From assembly GCA_934667795.1 (NCBI GenBank), contig CAKUMP010000117.1, positions 1-7,240 of the forward strand: a stretch of DNA of 7,240 nt. Reading direction: 5' to 3'. Both the position numbers and the translations under genes were made by a program. This DNA comes from an uncultured Chthoniobacterales bacterium (GTDB taxonomy: Bacteria; Verrucomicrobiota; Verrucomicrobiia; Chthoniobacterales; CAKUMP01). The notes under the pieces are model-generated. The model was not told the origin of the DNA. It saw only the letters and a program-made list of their open reading frames with translations, and did not search any database. Every line of letters starts with the position of its first letter. Within the stretch, counting starts at the first letter, position 1. Shown here in pieces: positions 1 to 6,172 of this stretch.

Positions 1-3000
1 CACCATGTCTCCGAGTCCGTCTTTATTGACCATCCCGGCTCCGGTAAATGCTCCACTGAATGTTGCATTTCTTCCATTTGTATCAATCGTGGAAGTATTG
101 CTGGTATTCATGTCCACCGAGGTCGTGAGGTTATTGTCCACCACTTTGATTGTCCCACCGCCCAGATTAAAGGCCGCAGTCCCTGCCCCTTTTGCAATCC
201 CATTCGTTCCACCGACTTCCAATGTTCCTCCTGTGAGGTTCACCGTTCCGGTAGATCCGGCAGCATGGGCGATTACCATCCCTTTTCCAAGATAAGAGGT
301 TCCGTTGCTAACTGTGAAATTTCCGGTACCGGTATGTCCGACGTAATCCGCTTTGCCCAGGAAAGAAGCAGAGCCACCACTTTGTTCGAAGTTCCCGGTT
401 GTTCCTGCTCCATATCCAAAAGTCACTCCGTTTGCGGAACTACCTTTATAATCCATCGTGAGCGTTCCATCTTCCAAACGATAAGTTCCTGTGGAATTGT
501 CTCCTGTGCTCCCAAATCTCATCGTTCCTCCATGATTAATATTCACATGAGAGCCTGCACCGGTTTGATGAATCAAGCCTGTCCCGCCAGCATACCCAGT
601 ACCATCAATACCCACATGTAATCCTACATCTGCTGTCAGCATATTCACCGTTGCATTATCTTTTACTTCAAGGGTTCCTGTTCCTGCATTACGCCCGATA
701 TAGACCGTAATCCCAAGATTCAACACCGCAGTGTTTGTCAACGTGTATAATCCGGTCCCTCCATTAGTGCTTCCAAGGAAGAAAGAACCACCGGTTCCAC
801 TCACCTGACCACCCTGCTGATTAAATGTAGCCGTACCTCCGTCATAACCAATCACTGTTCGTGCATAAGAAATTGAGCGTGAGGCATTAATTGTACCACT
901 TACCATATTCACGATCCCTTCACCCCCATTGGTGCCAACATAAAAATTATTAGGCCCAGTAGCAGTATTAATGTTCACTGTGCCACCATTCAAATTAAAG
1001 ACCCCGGATTGTCCGACTCCGTGTCCAACCGTGAAATAACTTTCCACCCCATTAACAGTCAGTGTTGTTCCGCTGTTGATAGTCAATGTGCCGGGAGTCG
1101 CTGTAGGGCCTGCGACAATAAAGCGTCCCTGTTCTACAGAGGAATTGCCCACAAGAACACTGTTTCCTCCCATAAAGAGAGAACCCGCACCGGTTTTTAC
1201 AAAACCACCTGTCCCGTCAAAACCTTCACTCAGTGTGATATCCAGTCCATTCGTATTAATTTCCGATTGTGTACCATTGACCAGCGTAGGGACTACTGAT
1301 GTCGTCAGATTATTATTAATCGCTTTCAACTCCCCACCGCCCAGATTAAAGGCTGCAGTCCCTGCACCTTTTGCAATCCCATCCGTTCCACCGACTTCCA
1401 GTGTTCCTCCTGTGAGGTTCACCGTTCCGGTAGATCCGGCAAGCTGTGCGATTACCAGAGCGTTGTCGATTGTCGAAACCCCATTACCACTCAAATTGAA
1501 ATATCCGGTTCCGGCATGTCCTACAAATACATTATTTGAAACAAACCGGGAAGTCCCTCCACTCTGAGTGAACGTTCCGGTTGTCCCCGCATCTTGTCCA
1601 ATTCGAGTGCCATTTGCACCATATGTTCCCCCCATCACCAGGCTTCCGTTCCGGAGTTCGTATGTGCCACTGGAGCCAGAACTTTCTGTATTACCAATGT
1701 GAATCGCATTTTGCGTCACAATACTCACTTCCGTGTCCGCACCATCCTGCACAATCACCCCCGTTCCCCCTGCTGTCCCAAGGAAAAACTGTCCGGCTGG
1801 ATTTGCTTCTGTCCCTTGTATAAATTTAGCCGAATCGGAAATGTTTATCACCCCTACTCCGTCCTCTCCATGTCCGAGATATATCGTCGAACCTTCTGTC
1901 AAAATAACTTCACCTGTTTCGCTAAGGTTATAGACTCCAGTCCCTCCGACAACCCCAATCTGTAAAGCACTTTTTCCAAGATTAGCTATCCCTCCACTAT
2001 GATTGACAGCTCCTATTCCATCATAACCGACATTATAGATCCCATAGTTCCCCCCCTTACTCAAATCCACTGCAGAAAAATCATACTCAATATTTCCTGC
2101 AGTATGATTCAAAACCCCTGCCCCTCCTGCGTGTCCGATATAAATACTGGGCCGTATATCATCCGCCTGTTGACGCATGGTCAGTGTCCCACCATCCAGA
2201 TTCAACTCTCCATTTCCTCCATCCGTTCCCACATAGATAAATCCTTCGGATGTAACTTCCGCTCCTGCATTTATATTTAAAACTGCTTGAGTTTCTACAG
2301 AATCAGGGTTTTGCGAATCCAGCACCCCGATTTTTGCCGAGGAACGTACTGTGCCATTATTTAATAAAGCAACCGATGTTCCGGAATTTGCATTCCAGAC
2401 TGCTCCATTCCCCATGTTCAATGCGGAAGGGTCTGGTGCATTTACATCCCCATTCAAGGTAATGTCCACATCTGAAGTGTGGAGCGTCCCGTAAATATCG
2501 TATCCACCGCCGGTGACTTTCCCTGTGCCTGTGCCGGTACTTTGATGTGTTAAAGTCGCTCCACGTTCGACCAGAACGCGACCGCTGTCATTCAACACCA
2601 ATTCTGCTCCATCATGGTGCACAAGAGTGACTTCTCCATCAATCACACCGACGCTTCGTGCATCGGTATTATTGGAAATATCCAGATTCAATGTAGCGCC
2701 GGTATCGAATACGACATTATTGGACGCAGTCGGTCCCTGGACATCGCTATTTTGTCTGTTCACACTCCAGTTACCTGCTGTCCCAAACTCACTATCCGCA
2801 CCACCGGTCCATTTGGATGCATTTACAAAATCGAAGGTCGTTCCTCCGTCAATATAACTGACCGAAAGGGTATCCACGATAGAAGTGGCAGCGCTTACTC
2901 CAGAACCATATCCAAGTTGCGTATTGGAAATTTTTGCTCCTGTATCGAACAAAACTTCCCCCCATGTGAGCCCATCGACACCATTCACAAAAGAGGTATT

Positions 3001-3804
3001 CCACTCCACCAGCGTTTTAGCTCCGGCGTCATGTCCGGTGACCGCACCCAAGCTGACCCAATAAGAGTTGCCAGCCTGAACCCATATCATAAATTTACTG
3101 TCTTTGGTAATATCTTTGGAGCCAAAGCGGTTCTCTGCAGAAGTCGCACCCCCATTATCAGCGGGGTTATAGACCAGAATCACATCCCATGCAGCTTCTC
3201 CTGAGCGCGTAGCCGTAAATCCATCCTGAGAATCTGCCCAATGTGTGGATTGAATCCCCATACGAAACACAGGGCTTGTAGTCACCTTAGCAGCCGGGAT
3301 CAAATCGCTTATATTCTTCCAGTGATAACTGGCCTTGAAAGACTCATCGAGCAATACAGATGCTGCAGCAAATCCTGTCGTCGTATTCTCCACGCTGATC
3401 GTGGACTTTCCTCGATTATCATCGGTACCGGTCAGATAAAGTCCGCCCAGGTTTCCACGGGAGCCATAGTAATTCTGCCAGTTGATCTGGTCATCAATAC
3501 TTGCAGGATCCGGAACGCCACCTGGCATCGGAGAGTTCGTTCCGGCGTTAATAATATTCGCACCATCCGGACGACGCGTGTCATCGGATTGCCAGCCATT
3601 GCCAACACCACCGGTGCCGAGGTCATTCACAATGACGTTTTGTGCATCTGCTGAAGCAGCAACGACAGCACAGGCAACCGCCACTAATTTCATCCGTCCC
3701 AAGAGGGCTCCCAATGAAGAATGCGTTTTAAAATGGAAAGTTTCTTCCTTGGAGTTCAAGTGTCGGGAGGTCAGAGAAAATGTGGTTTGAGATCTTGTTT
3801 TCAT
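1..3804 (-). CDS. Large secreted beta-strand-repeat (autotransporter-like) surface protein, C-terminus beyond window
   Basis: One frame without any stop runs from an ATG at 3804 to the left edge, giving 1268 residues; the end is missing. A charged 37-residue leader precedes a hydrophobic stretch (about 39-52) ending S-A-D-A-Q, a good signal peptidase I site near residue 54, so export is expected. Residues 55-331 look like a beta-rich globular domain that I cannot assign. Residues 332-346 carry W-T-G-G...F...N-W, a motif common just before such repeats. From about residue 519 come some 22 imperfect turns of pattern hhhG-x-x-G-G-x-G-hhN-x-x-G-G-T, interrupted at 866-880 by a segment like the autotransporter-associated beta-strand repeat (GGFVKTGAGSLFMGG); a second such segment starts near 1255. 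The exported part is Cys-free as far as seen. Known relatives are surface adhesins or polymer-associated proteins, anchored by an autotransporter barrel or a PEP-CTERM tail. The anchor type and binding partner cannot be told here. An alternative start is Met38 (3693). No strong ribosome binding site precedes 3804. Confidence 0.9.
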   Translation of the reverse strand, partial: MKTRSQTTFSLTSRHLNSKEETFHFKTHSSLGALLGRMKLVAVACAVVAASADAQNVIVNDLGTGGVGNGWQSDDTRRPDGANIINAGTNSPMPGGVPDPASIDDQINWQNYYGSRGNLGGLYLTGTDDNRGKSTISVENTTTGFAAASVLLDESFKASYHWKNISDLIPAAKVTTSPVFRMGIQSTHWADSQDGFTATRSGEAAWDVILVYNPADNGGATSAENRFGSKDITKDSKFMIWVQAGNSYWVSLGAVTGHDAGAKTLVEWNTSFVNGVDGLTWGEVLFDTGAKISNTQLGYGSGVSAATSIVDTLSVSYIDGGTTFDFVNASKWTGGADSEFGTAGNWSVNRQNSDVQGPTASNNVVFDTGATLNLDISNNTDARSVGVIDGEVTLVHHDGAELVLNDSGRVLVERGATLTHQSTGTGTGKVTGGGYDIYGTLHTSDVDITLNGDVNAPDPSALNMGNGAVWNANSGTSVALLNNGTVRSSAKIGVLDSQNPDSVETQAVLNINAGAEVTSEGFIYVGTDGGNGELNLDGGTLTMRQQADDIRPSIYIGHAGGAGVLNHTAGNIEYDFSAVDLSKGGNYGIYNVGYDGIGAVNHSGGIANLGKSALQIGVVGGTGVYNLSETGEVILTEGSTIYLGHGEDGVGVINISDSAKFIQGTEANPAGQFFLGTAGGTGVIVQDGADTEVSIVTQNAIHIGNTESSGSSGTYELRNGSLVMGGTYGANGTRIGQDAGTTGTFTQSGGTSRFVSNNVFVGHAGTGYFNLSGNGVSTIDNALVIAQLAGSTGTVNLTGGTLEVGGTDGIAKGAGTAAFNLGGGELKAINNNLTTSVVPTLVNGTQSEINTNGLDITLSEGFDGTGGFVKTGAGSLFMGGNSVLVGNSSVEQGRFIVAGPTATPGTLTINSGTTLTVNGVESYFTVGHGVGQSGVFNLNGGTVNINTATGPNNFYVGTNGGEGIVNMVSGTINASRSISYARTVIGYDGGTATFNQQGGQVSGTGGSFFLGSTNGGTGLYTLTNTAVLNLGITVYIGRNAGTGTLEVKDNATVNMLTADVGLHVGIDGTGYAGGTGLIHQTGAGSHVNINHGGTMRFGSTGDNSTGTYRLEDGTLTMDYKGSSANGVTFGYGAGTTGNFEQSGGSASFLGKADYVGHTGTGNFTVSNGTSYLGKGMVIAHAAGSTGTVNLTGGTLEVGGTNGIAKGAGTAAFNLGGGTIKVVDNNLTTSVDMNTSNTSTIDTNGRNATFSGAFTGAGMVNKDGLGDMV
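22..486 (-). repeat. Duplicated module, copy 2 (protein residues 1107-1261)
   Basis: This is the second copy of the module at 1195-1665. Its most conserved core lies at 155-278, offset by 1179 bp (393 codons) from 1334-1457. Most of the few core differences that are scattered along the first 100 bases are synonymous third-position changes; a cluster of four differences near 261-268 changes H-A-A-G to Q-L-A-G. It ends just before the window edge in a segment resembling the autotransporter-associated repeat (G-A-G-M-V-N-K-D-G-L-G). A third copy outside the window is possible. Confidence 0.88.
1195..1665 (-). repeat. Duplicated module, copy 1 (protein residues 714-870)
   Basis: Residues 714-870 of the surface protein match residues 1107-1261 nearly end to end. 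Anchors are T-Y-E-L-R-N-G-S-L versus T-Y-R-L-E-D-G-T-L, A-G-T-T-G-x-F-x-Q-S-G-G, a strongly conserved stretch from A-G-S-T-G-T-V-N-L to A-F-N-L-G-G-G, and the closing K-x-G-x-G. The offset is exactly 393 residues up to N-N-L-T-T-S-V and changes by two residues afterwards. The core at 1334-1457 differs from the other copy at only about 8 of 124 bases, while the flanks are much more diverged. Confidence 0.88.
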
Positions 3805-3876
3805 AATTTTAAATCAGTGGGGAAATGGCGCTCTTATTAAAACATCTCAAGAACGAGAGTATTTTTTGGATTTTTT

Positions 3877-4077
3877 TTAAGCAGGACAAGAAAAAACGAA
3901 AAAAAACGCTGCTTTCAATTTATTTTGATAGTAATTGTTCAAAAAAATGGCTTTGGCACGTTTTTTGCTTTGCGTAATTTCAAGTCGCTTGAAAATATGT
4001 TCCGGGCAGTTCTCCTTTTGTAAATTTTTACCAAAAAAGCTAAAAAATCGTATTTTCATCTTTTTCGCATCAGTCAT
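3877..4077 (-). CDS. Possible small basic protein of 66 residues, unknown
   Basis: An ATG at 4077 opens 66 codons ending in TAA at 3877. It is placed about 25 bases after the start point predicted for the TTGACC-N17-TATAAG promoter and has AGGA six bases upstream, so promoter, ribosome site and start are in correct order. The product is rich in Lys, Phe and Asn, with a basic middle (about residues 29-56) and a short hydrophobic Phe-rich end (AAFFFVFSCPA). I recognise no family. The Lys/Phe/Asn richness is also what AT-rich non-coding DNA gives by chance, so it may instead be a long 5' leader of the surface-protein gene, or a leader peptide within it. It ends 72 bases before the surface-protein ATG. 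Confidence 0.3.
   Translation of the reverse strand: MTDAKKMKIRFFSFFGKNLQKENCPEHIFKRLEITQSKKRAKAIFLNNYYQNKLKAAFFFVFSCPA
3978..3994. promoter_or_regulatory. 17-bp perfect inverted repeat in the spacer
   Basis: TTTCAAG-TCG-CTTGAAA has two perfect 7-base arms around a 3-base centre. It sits about 110 bases downstream of the -10 box of the leftward promoter, inside the possible small ORF. It could be a repressor operator or a small hairpin in the leader; no run of T follows that would make it a terminator. In such AT-rich DNA a chance origin is possible. Confidence 0.3.
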
Positions 4078-4083
4078 TTAATG

Positions 4084-4087
4084 TCCT
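4084..4087 (-). promoter_or_regulatory. Possible ribosome binding site AGGA before the small ORF
   Basis: On the minus strand AGGA lies six bases before the ATG at 4077. The three main genes lack a comparable site, so its presence here is one of the few arguments that the small ORF is translated. Confidence 0.3.
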
Positions 4088-4108
4088 GAATAGTCGGTCT
4101 TTAAATGT

Positions 4109-4137
4109 CTTATACCTTTCATGTCTTAGCAGGTCAA
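4109..4137 (-). promoter_or_regulatory. Candidate sigma70-type promoter reading left
   Basis: On the minus strand a -35 box TTGACC (4137-4132) and a -10 box TATAAG (4114-4109) are separated by exactly 17 bases. Each box matches five of six consensus positions. Transcription would start near 4102, about 25 bases before the 66-codon ORF and about 300 bases before the surface-protein start at 3804. It is the best promoter-like sequence noticed in the spacer, and no comparable one was found closer to 3804. Confidence 0.55.
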
Positions 4138-4181
4138 CCCTTTTTTCAAAAAAATTTTCGTGTCAGCGGCATCTTGCTCAA

Positions 4182-4212
4182 TCCAAAGCGGCGGAAACCG
4201 CCGCACTCCAAA
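4182..4212. repeat. REP-like palindrome flanked by TCCAAA direct repeats
   Basis: A perfect stem GCGGCGG-AAA-CCGCCGC (4188-4204) is bracketed by TCCAAA at 4182-4187 and again at 4207-4212. It lies 54 bases past the stop codon of the oxidoreductase gene. The stem could help end or protect that transcript, but on the minus strand it is followed only by TTTGGATT, so it is a weak intrinsic terminator at best. A second, competing stem CCGCA (4201-4205) with TGCGG (4213-4217) shares its right arm. The layout resembles dispersed intergenic palindromes that I recall from verrucomicrobial genomes. Confidence 0.5.
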
Positions 4213-4235
4213 TGCGGACTGCGCCCCAGACTCTT

Positions 4236-4255
4236 CAGTTGTCAACTGTCAACTG
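4236..4255. repeat. CAGTTG / TCAACTG heptamer repeat
   Basis: CAGTTG is followed by two tandem TCAACTG heptamers (4242-4248, 4249-4255), so the first arm is inverted relative to both. The element ends two bases before the stop codon of the oxidoreductase gene. It resembles the short tandem heptamer repeats seen between genes in some bacteria. On RNA it could form a short stem with either heptamer. Confidence 0.45.
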
Positions 4256-4257
4256 CC

Positions 4258-6117
4258 TTACTGTATCCATGCGCTGATGACGCGAGCATGCTCCACGCCC
4301 CAGCTTGCTGTGATATTCAGACGCACGGCCAGGCAGCCTTGTTGAAGTGCTGGAGGGATCGTGTGTGTGACTTGTCGGTTCCAGTTTTCTGCGACAGTGG
4401 TGACCTGTTGCCAGCCCTCTTCACGGAGAACTTCCAGTGAATAACTTTTTACCATTTCCGGCTGACCCTGGTCCCAGATCATTTGTTTCATATACTCTGC
4501 GGAATGCGACAGCGTCAGGAAGCGATGCAATCCGGAATCAAACACCAGAGAAATTTCCTGTATCGTCTGGGCAGTGTCCCATGTGAATTGGAGCCATGCG
4601 GGGAGTCCATCCTTGGGGTCGCTCATCCATCGATGTGTTCCCGGCAATGCACGTTCCTGCGGGACGCCACGTTCAGGATGATGGACAGAGCGATTTTGTC
4701 CGGACAAAATATTTTCCACGGCACCTTCTGGCTGCACGCTGGAGGCTTCGAGTTTTGCAGTCCGCACCAGATTTCCTTCCTGCGAATGCGGCTTACCAAT
4801 CAAATAAACATCTGCCTGGAGCAATCGTTGTTGAATAGCGTGCATCGCCATGGGATCTGCGGCAAGATTTTGCGGAGCCATTCCGTTTTTAACGGCATAA
4901 GCGGCGGCTGTTCCTACTCCTTGTCCCACCAGTGCACAAGTCGCCATGACTCGGGTAGAAGCAAATGCCACATGAGTCGCCGATATATTTCGTCCTGCAA
5001 ACATCAGGTTCTCCAAATCCCGAGCAACGCAGCAGCGCAAAGGAATATCGTACAAATAAGGTACCTTCGTCTGTGTGCAAGGGGGTTCATCCGGACAATC
5101 CACCCCTTCTGGGGGATGCAAATCAATCGGCCATCCTCCATACGCAATCGCATCCCCAAATTCATGCGATCCCATCACATCATTTTCATTTAAAATGTAC
5201 TGCCCAATAAAGCGTCGGCTCTCGCGTTTACCCGGCACCACGCCAAACCAGTCGAGCGACCATTCATCCGCACCATGGTCTCCATCATTTTTAATATGGT
5301 CCCAGATCCCCATTACAATCGCCAGCAGTTCATCCCGGATCAACTCATTATCTTTAATCGTATCTAACTGCCCGCCCCATTCAATCCACCAATAACCATA
5401 TTCCAATCCACTATCCACTCCAACCAGCGCATGTGTGCGCAGCTTCAAATCTTCTTCTGTAAACTTTCTTGCCCATGGAGGCGCAACAAACCGCATCGGT
5501 TTATCATGCTTTTTCCCCATAAATAAAATAGTCGACCCCAGCGTTTTATGATCTGCCACCTCTTGTGCCAGGCTTTCTCCGAATGCTTCCTTGTCCTCAC
5601 GTCCTCGCATCGCAGCGGCATCCACGGCGACTCCCAGTCCACCATCCCCGGTAGCATCAATAAACACTTTCGCCCGGATAGTATAACTCTGCTCCGTTGA
5701 AGGGGAAATCGCCAGTGCTTCTTCCACTCGATTCCCCACCCGCTTTGCACTCACCACACTGGTGTTAAAATAAAGTTGCAGATTTTTCTCTGCCCGGCAT
5801 TTTTCATATAAAATCAAATCAAATACCGAAGGCGACCCCTGCGGGTTCCGATACGCATTCTCCAAACGAATTTCTTCAATCAATCCCGACTCCCGCGCTT
5901 CCAGCAATAATGCCTCCTGCGGACGACTACTGTTCGCGCCCACAATATGCATTCGTATCTCACTGCTCGCATTCCCCCCAAGCATCGGACGATCCTGACA
6001 CAATACCACTCGCGCCCCCTCACGCGCCGCTGCTAATGCACTACACACCCCACTCATCCCACCCCCGGCAACCAATACATCACACTCCACAACATGATTC
6101 TCAAGTTTCATTTCCAT
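4258..6117 (-). CDS. FAD-dependent oxidoreductase (PF12831-like) with C-terminal discoidin-like domain
   Basis: A complete 619-residue protein. Residues 13-50 form a Rossmann FAD-binding start: V-L-V-A-G-G-G-M-S-G (dinucleotide motif GGGMSG at 18-23), then R-V-V-L-C and M-L-G-G-N-A-S-S-E, typical of the FAD_oxidored family. I-D-A-T-G-D-G-G-L-G (153-162) and L-M-F-A-G-R-N...V-G-Q-G-V-G-T-A-A (371-405) complete the FAD site; the family motif G-K-R-E-S-R-R is at 296-302. Residues about 500-619 (A-W-L-Q-F-T-W-D...Y-S-L-E-V-L...V-R-L-N-I) look like a beta-sandwich of the F5/8-discoidin or galactose-binding type. No signal peptide is seen, so a cytoplasmic enzyme is likely. The substrate is unknown; the family is often found near carbohydrate genes, and the divergent sugar-type regulator supports such a role. 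Met3 is an alternative start; neither has a ribosome site. Its 3' end is followed by a repeat-rich spacer, so it is probably transcribed alone. Confidence 0.93.
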   Translation of the reverse strand: MEMKLENHVVECDVLVAGGGMSGVCSALAAAREGARVVLCQDRPMLGGNASSEIRMHIVGANSSRPQEALLLEARESGLIEEIRLENAYRNPQGSPSVFDLILYEKCRAEKNLQLYFNTSVVSAKRVGNRVEEALAISPSTEQSYTIRAKVFIDATGDGGLGVAVDAAAMRGREDKEAFGESLAQEVADHKTLGSTILFMGKKHDKPMRFVAPPWARKFTEEDLKLRTHALVGVDSGLEYGYWWIEWGGQLDTIKDNELIRDELLAIVMGIWDHIKNDGDHGADEWSLDWFGVVPGKRESRRFIGQYILNENDVMGSHEFGDAIAYGGWPIDLHPPEGVDCPDEPPCTQTKVPYLYDIPLRCCVARDLENLMFAGRNISATHVAFASTRVMATCALVGQGVGTAAAYAVKNGMAPQNLAADPMAMHAIQQRLLQADVYLIGKPHSQEGNLVRTAKLEASSVQPEGAVENILSGQNRSVHHPERGVPQERALPGTHRWMSDPKDGLPAWLQFTWDTAQTIQEISLVFDSGLHRFLTLSHSAEYMKQMIWDQGQPEMVKSYSLEVLREEGWQQVTTVAENWNRQVTHTIPPALQQGCLAVRLNITASWGVEHARVISAWIQ

Positions 6118-6172
6118 ATAATGCTTGTAACATAAAAAAAATCAATATAAAATCAATTTTGTAATATTATTT
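6118..6172. promoter_or_regulatory. Divergent control region of oxidoreductase and regulator, with AATCAAT boxes
   Basis: Fifty-five very AT-rich bases lie between two diverging start codons, so both promoters must overlap here or reach into a coding region. AATCAAT occurs at 6140-6146 and 6151-6157, 11 bases apart, about one helical turn. TTGTAACATAA (6125-6135) and TTGTAATATTA (6159-6169) form an outer direct repeat matching at 9 of 11 bases. For the oxidoreductase a weak promoter TTGATT-N16-TATGTT can be read on the minus strand (6156-6151, 6134-6129), giving a leader of only a few bases. These repeats are candidate operators for the adjacent regulator. Confidence 0.5.

Larger units (their letters stand above)
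1..2250 (-). repeat. Array of about 22 degenerate beta-helix-type protein repeats
   Basis: Within the large minus-strand gene, residues 519-1268 are built of units of about 21-35 residues. Each begins with a short beta strand ending in Val/Ile-Gly (YVG, YIG, FLG, HIG), continues with a G-G-x-G turn, a strand with N or T (VNLTGGTL, VFNLNGGTV) and ends at a Gly-rich turn. Units are divergent at DNA level except for the duplicated module. The pattern fits a parallel beta-helix with one unit per turn or per partial turn; that fold is inference from the pattern. Eleven units precede the 866-880 segment and eleven follow it. Confidence 0.85.
3805..4257. other. Long intergenic spacer, AT-rich in its left part
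   Basis: These 453 bases separate two minus-strand genes. The part from 3805 to about 4160 is very AT-rich with many A or T runs of six to eight, which may bend DNA or favour melting. The part from about 4165 to 4257 is GC-richer and carries a palindrome and a heptamer repeat. The spacer holds a promoter pointing towards the surface-protein gene and one small ORF of doubtful status. No tRNA, riboswitch fold or insertion sequence end was recognised. Confidence 0.8.

Noticed and set aside
1..1665. CRISPR-like or satellite repeat array
   Set aside because: Repeats are protein-coding, degenerate and in frame; the only close DNA copies are two modules 1179 bp apart, without regular short repeats and spacers.
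2614..3204. Plus-strand open frame of 196 codons opposite the surface-protein gene
   Set aside because: It is antisense to a continuous minus-strand frame with signal peptide and clear repeats; its translation is rich in Cys, Ser, Ile and His with no motif. The same holds for the other plus-strand frames between 5 and 3790.
3669..3693. Possible lipoprotein signal around Cys45 of the surface protein
   Set aside because: The residues before Cys are A-V-A, with no Leu/Val/Ile at -3, and the hydrophobic stretch continues past the Cys to a good S-A-D-A cleavage site.
4020..4031. Short dyad GTAAA-TT-TTTAC
   Set aside because: Arms of five AT-rich bases are expected by chance in this composition and no context supports a site.
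4188..4204. Strong Rho-independent terminator for the oxidoreductase
   Set aside because: The stem is good but is followed on the minus strand only by TTTGGATT, without a real T run, and flanking direct repeats suggest a dispersed repeat.
4483..5193. Plus-strand open frame of 236 codons inside the oxidoreductase gene
   Set aside because: It is the complement of the FAD enzyme, whose motifs are intact in the minus frame; the plus frame has a Cys/His/Arg-rich composition without any domain. Other frames in 4596-5750 are rejected for the same reason.
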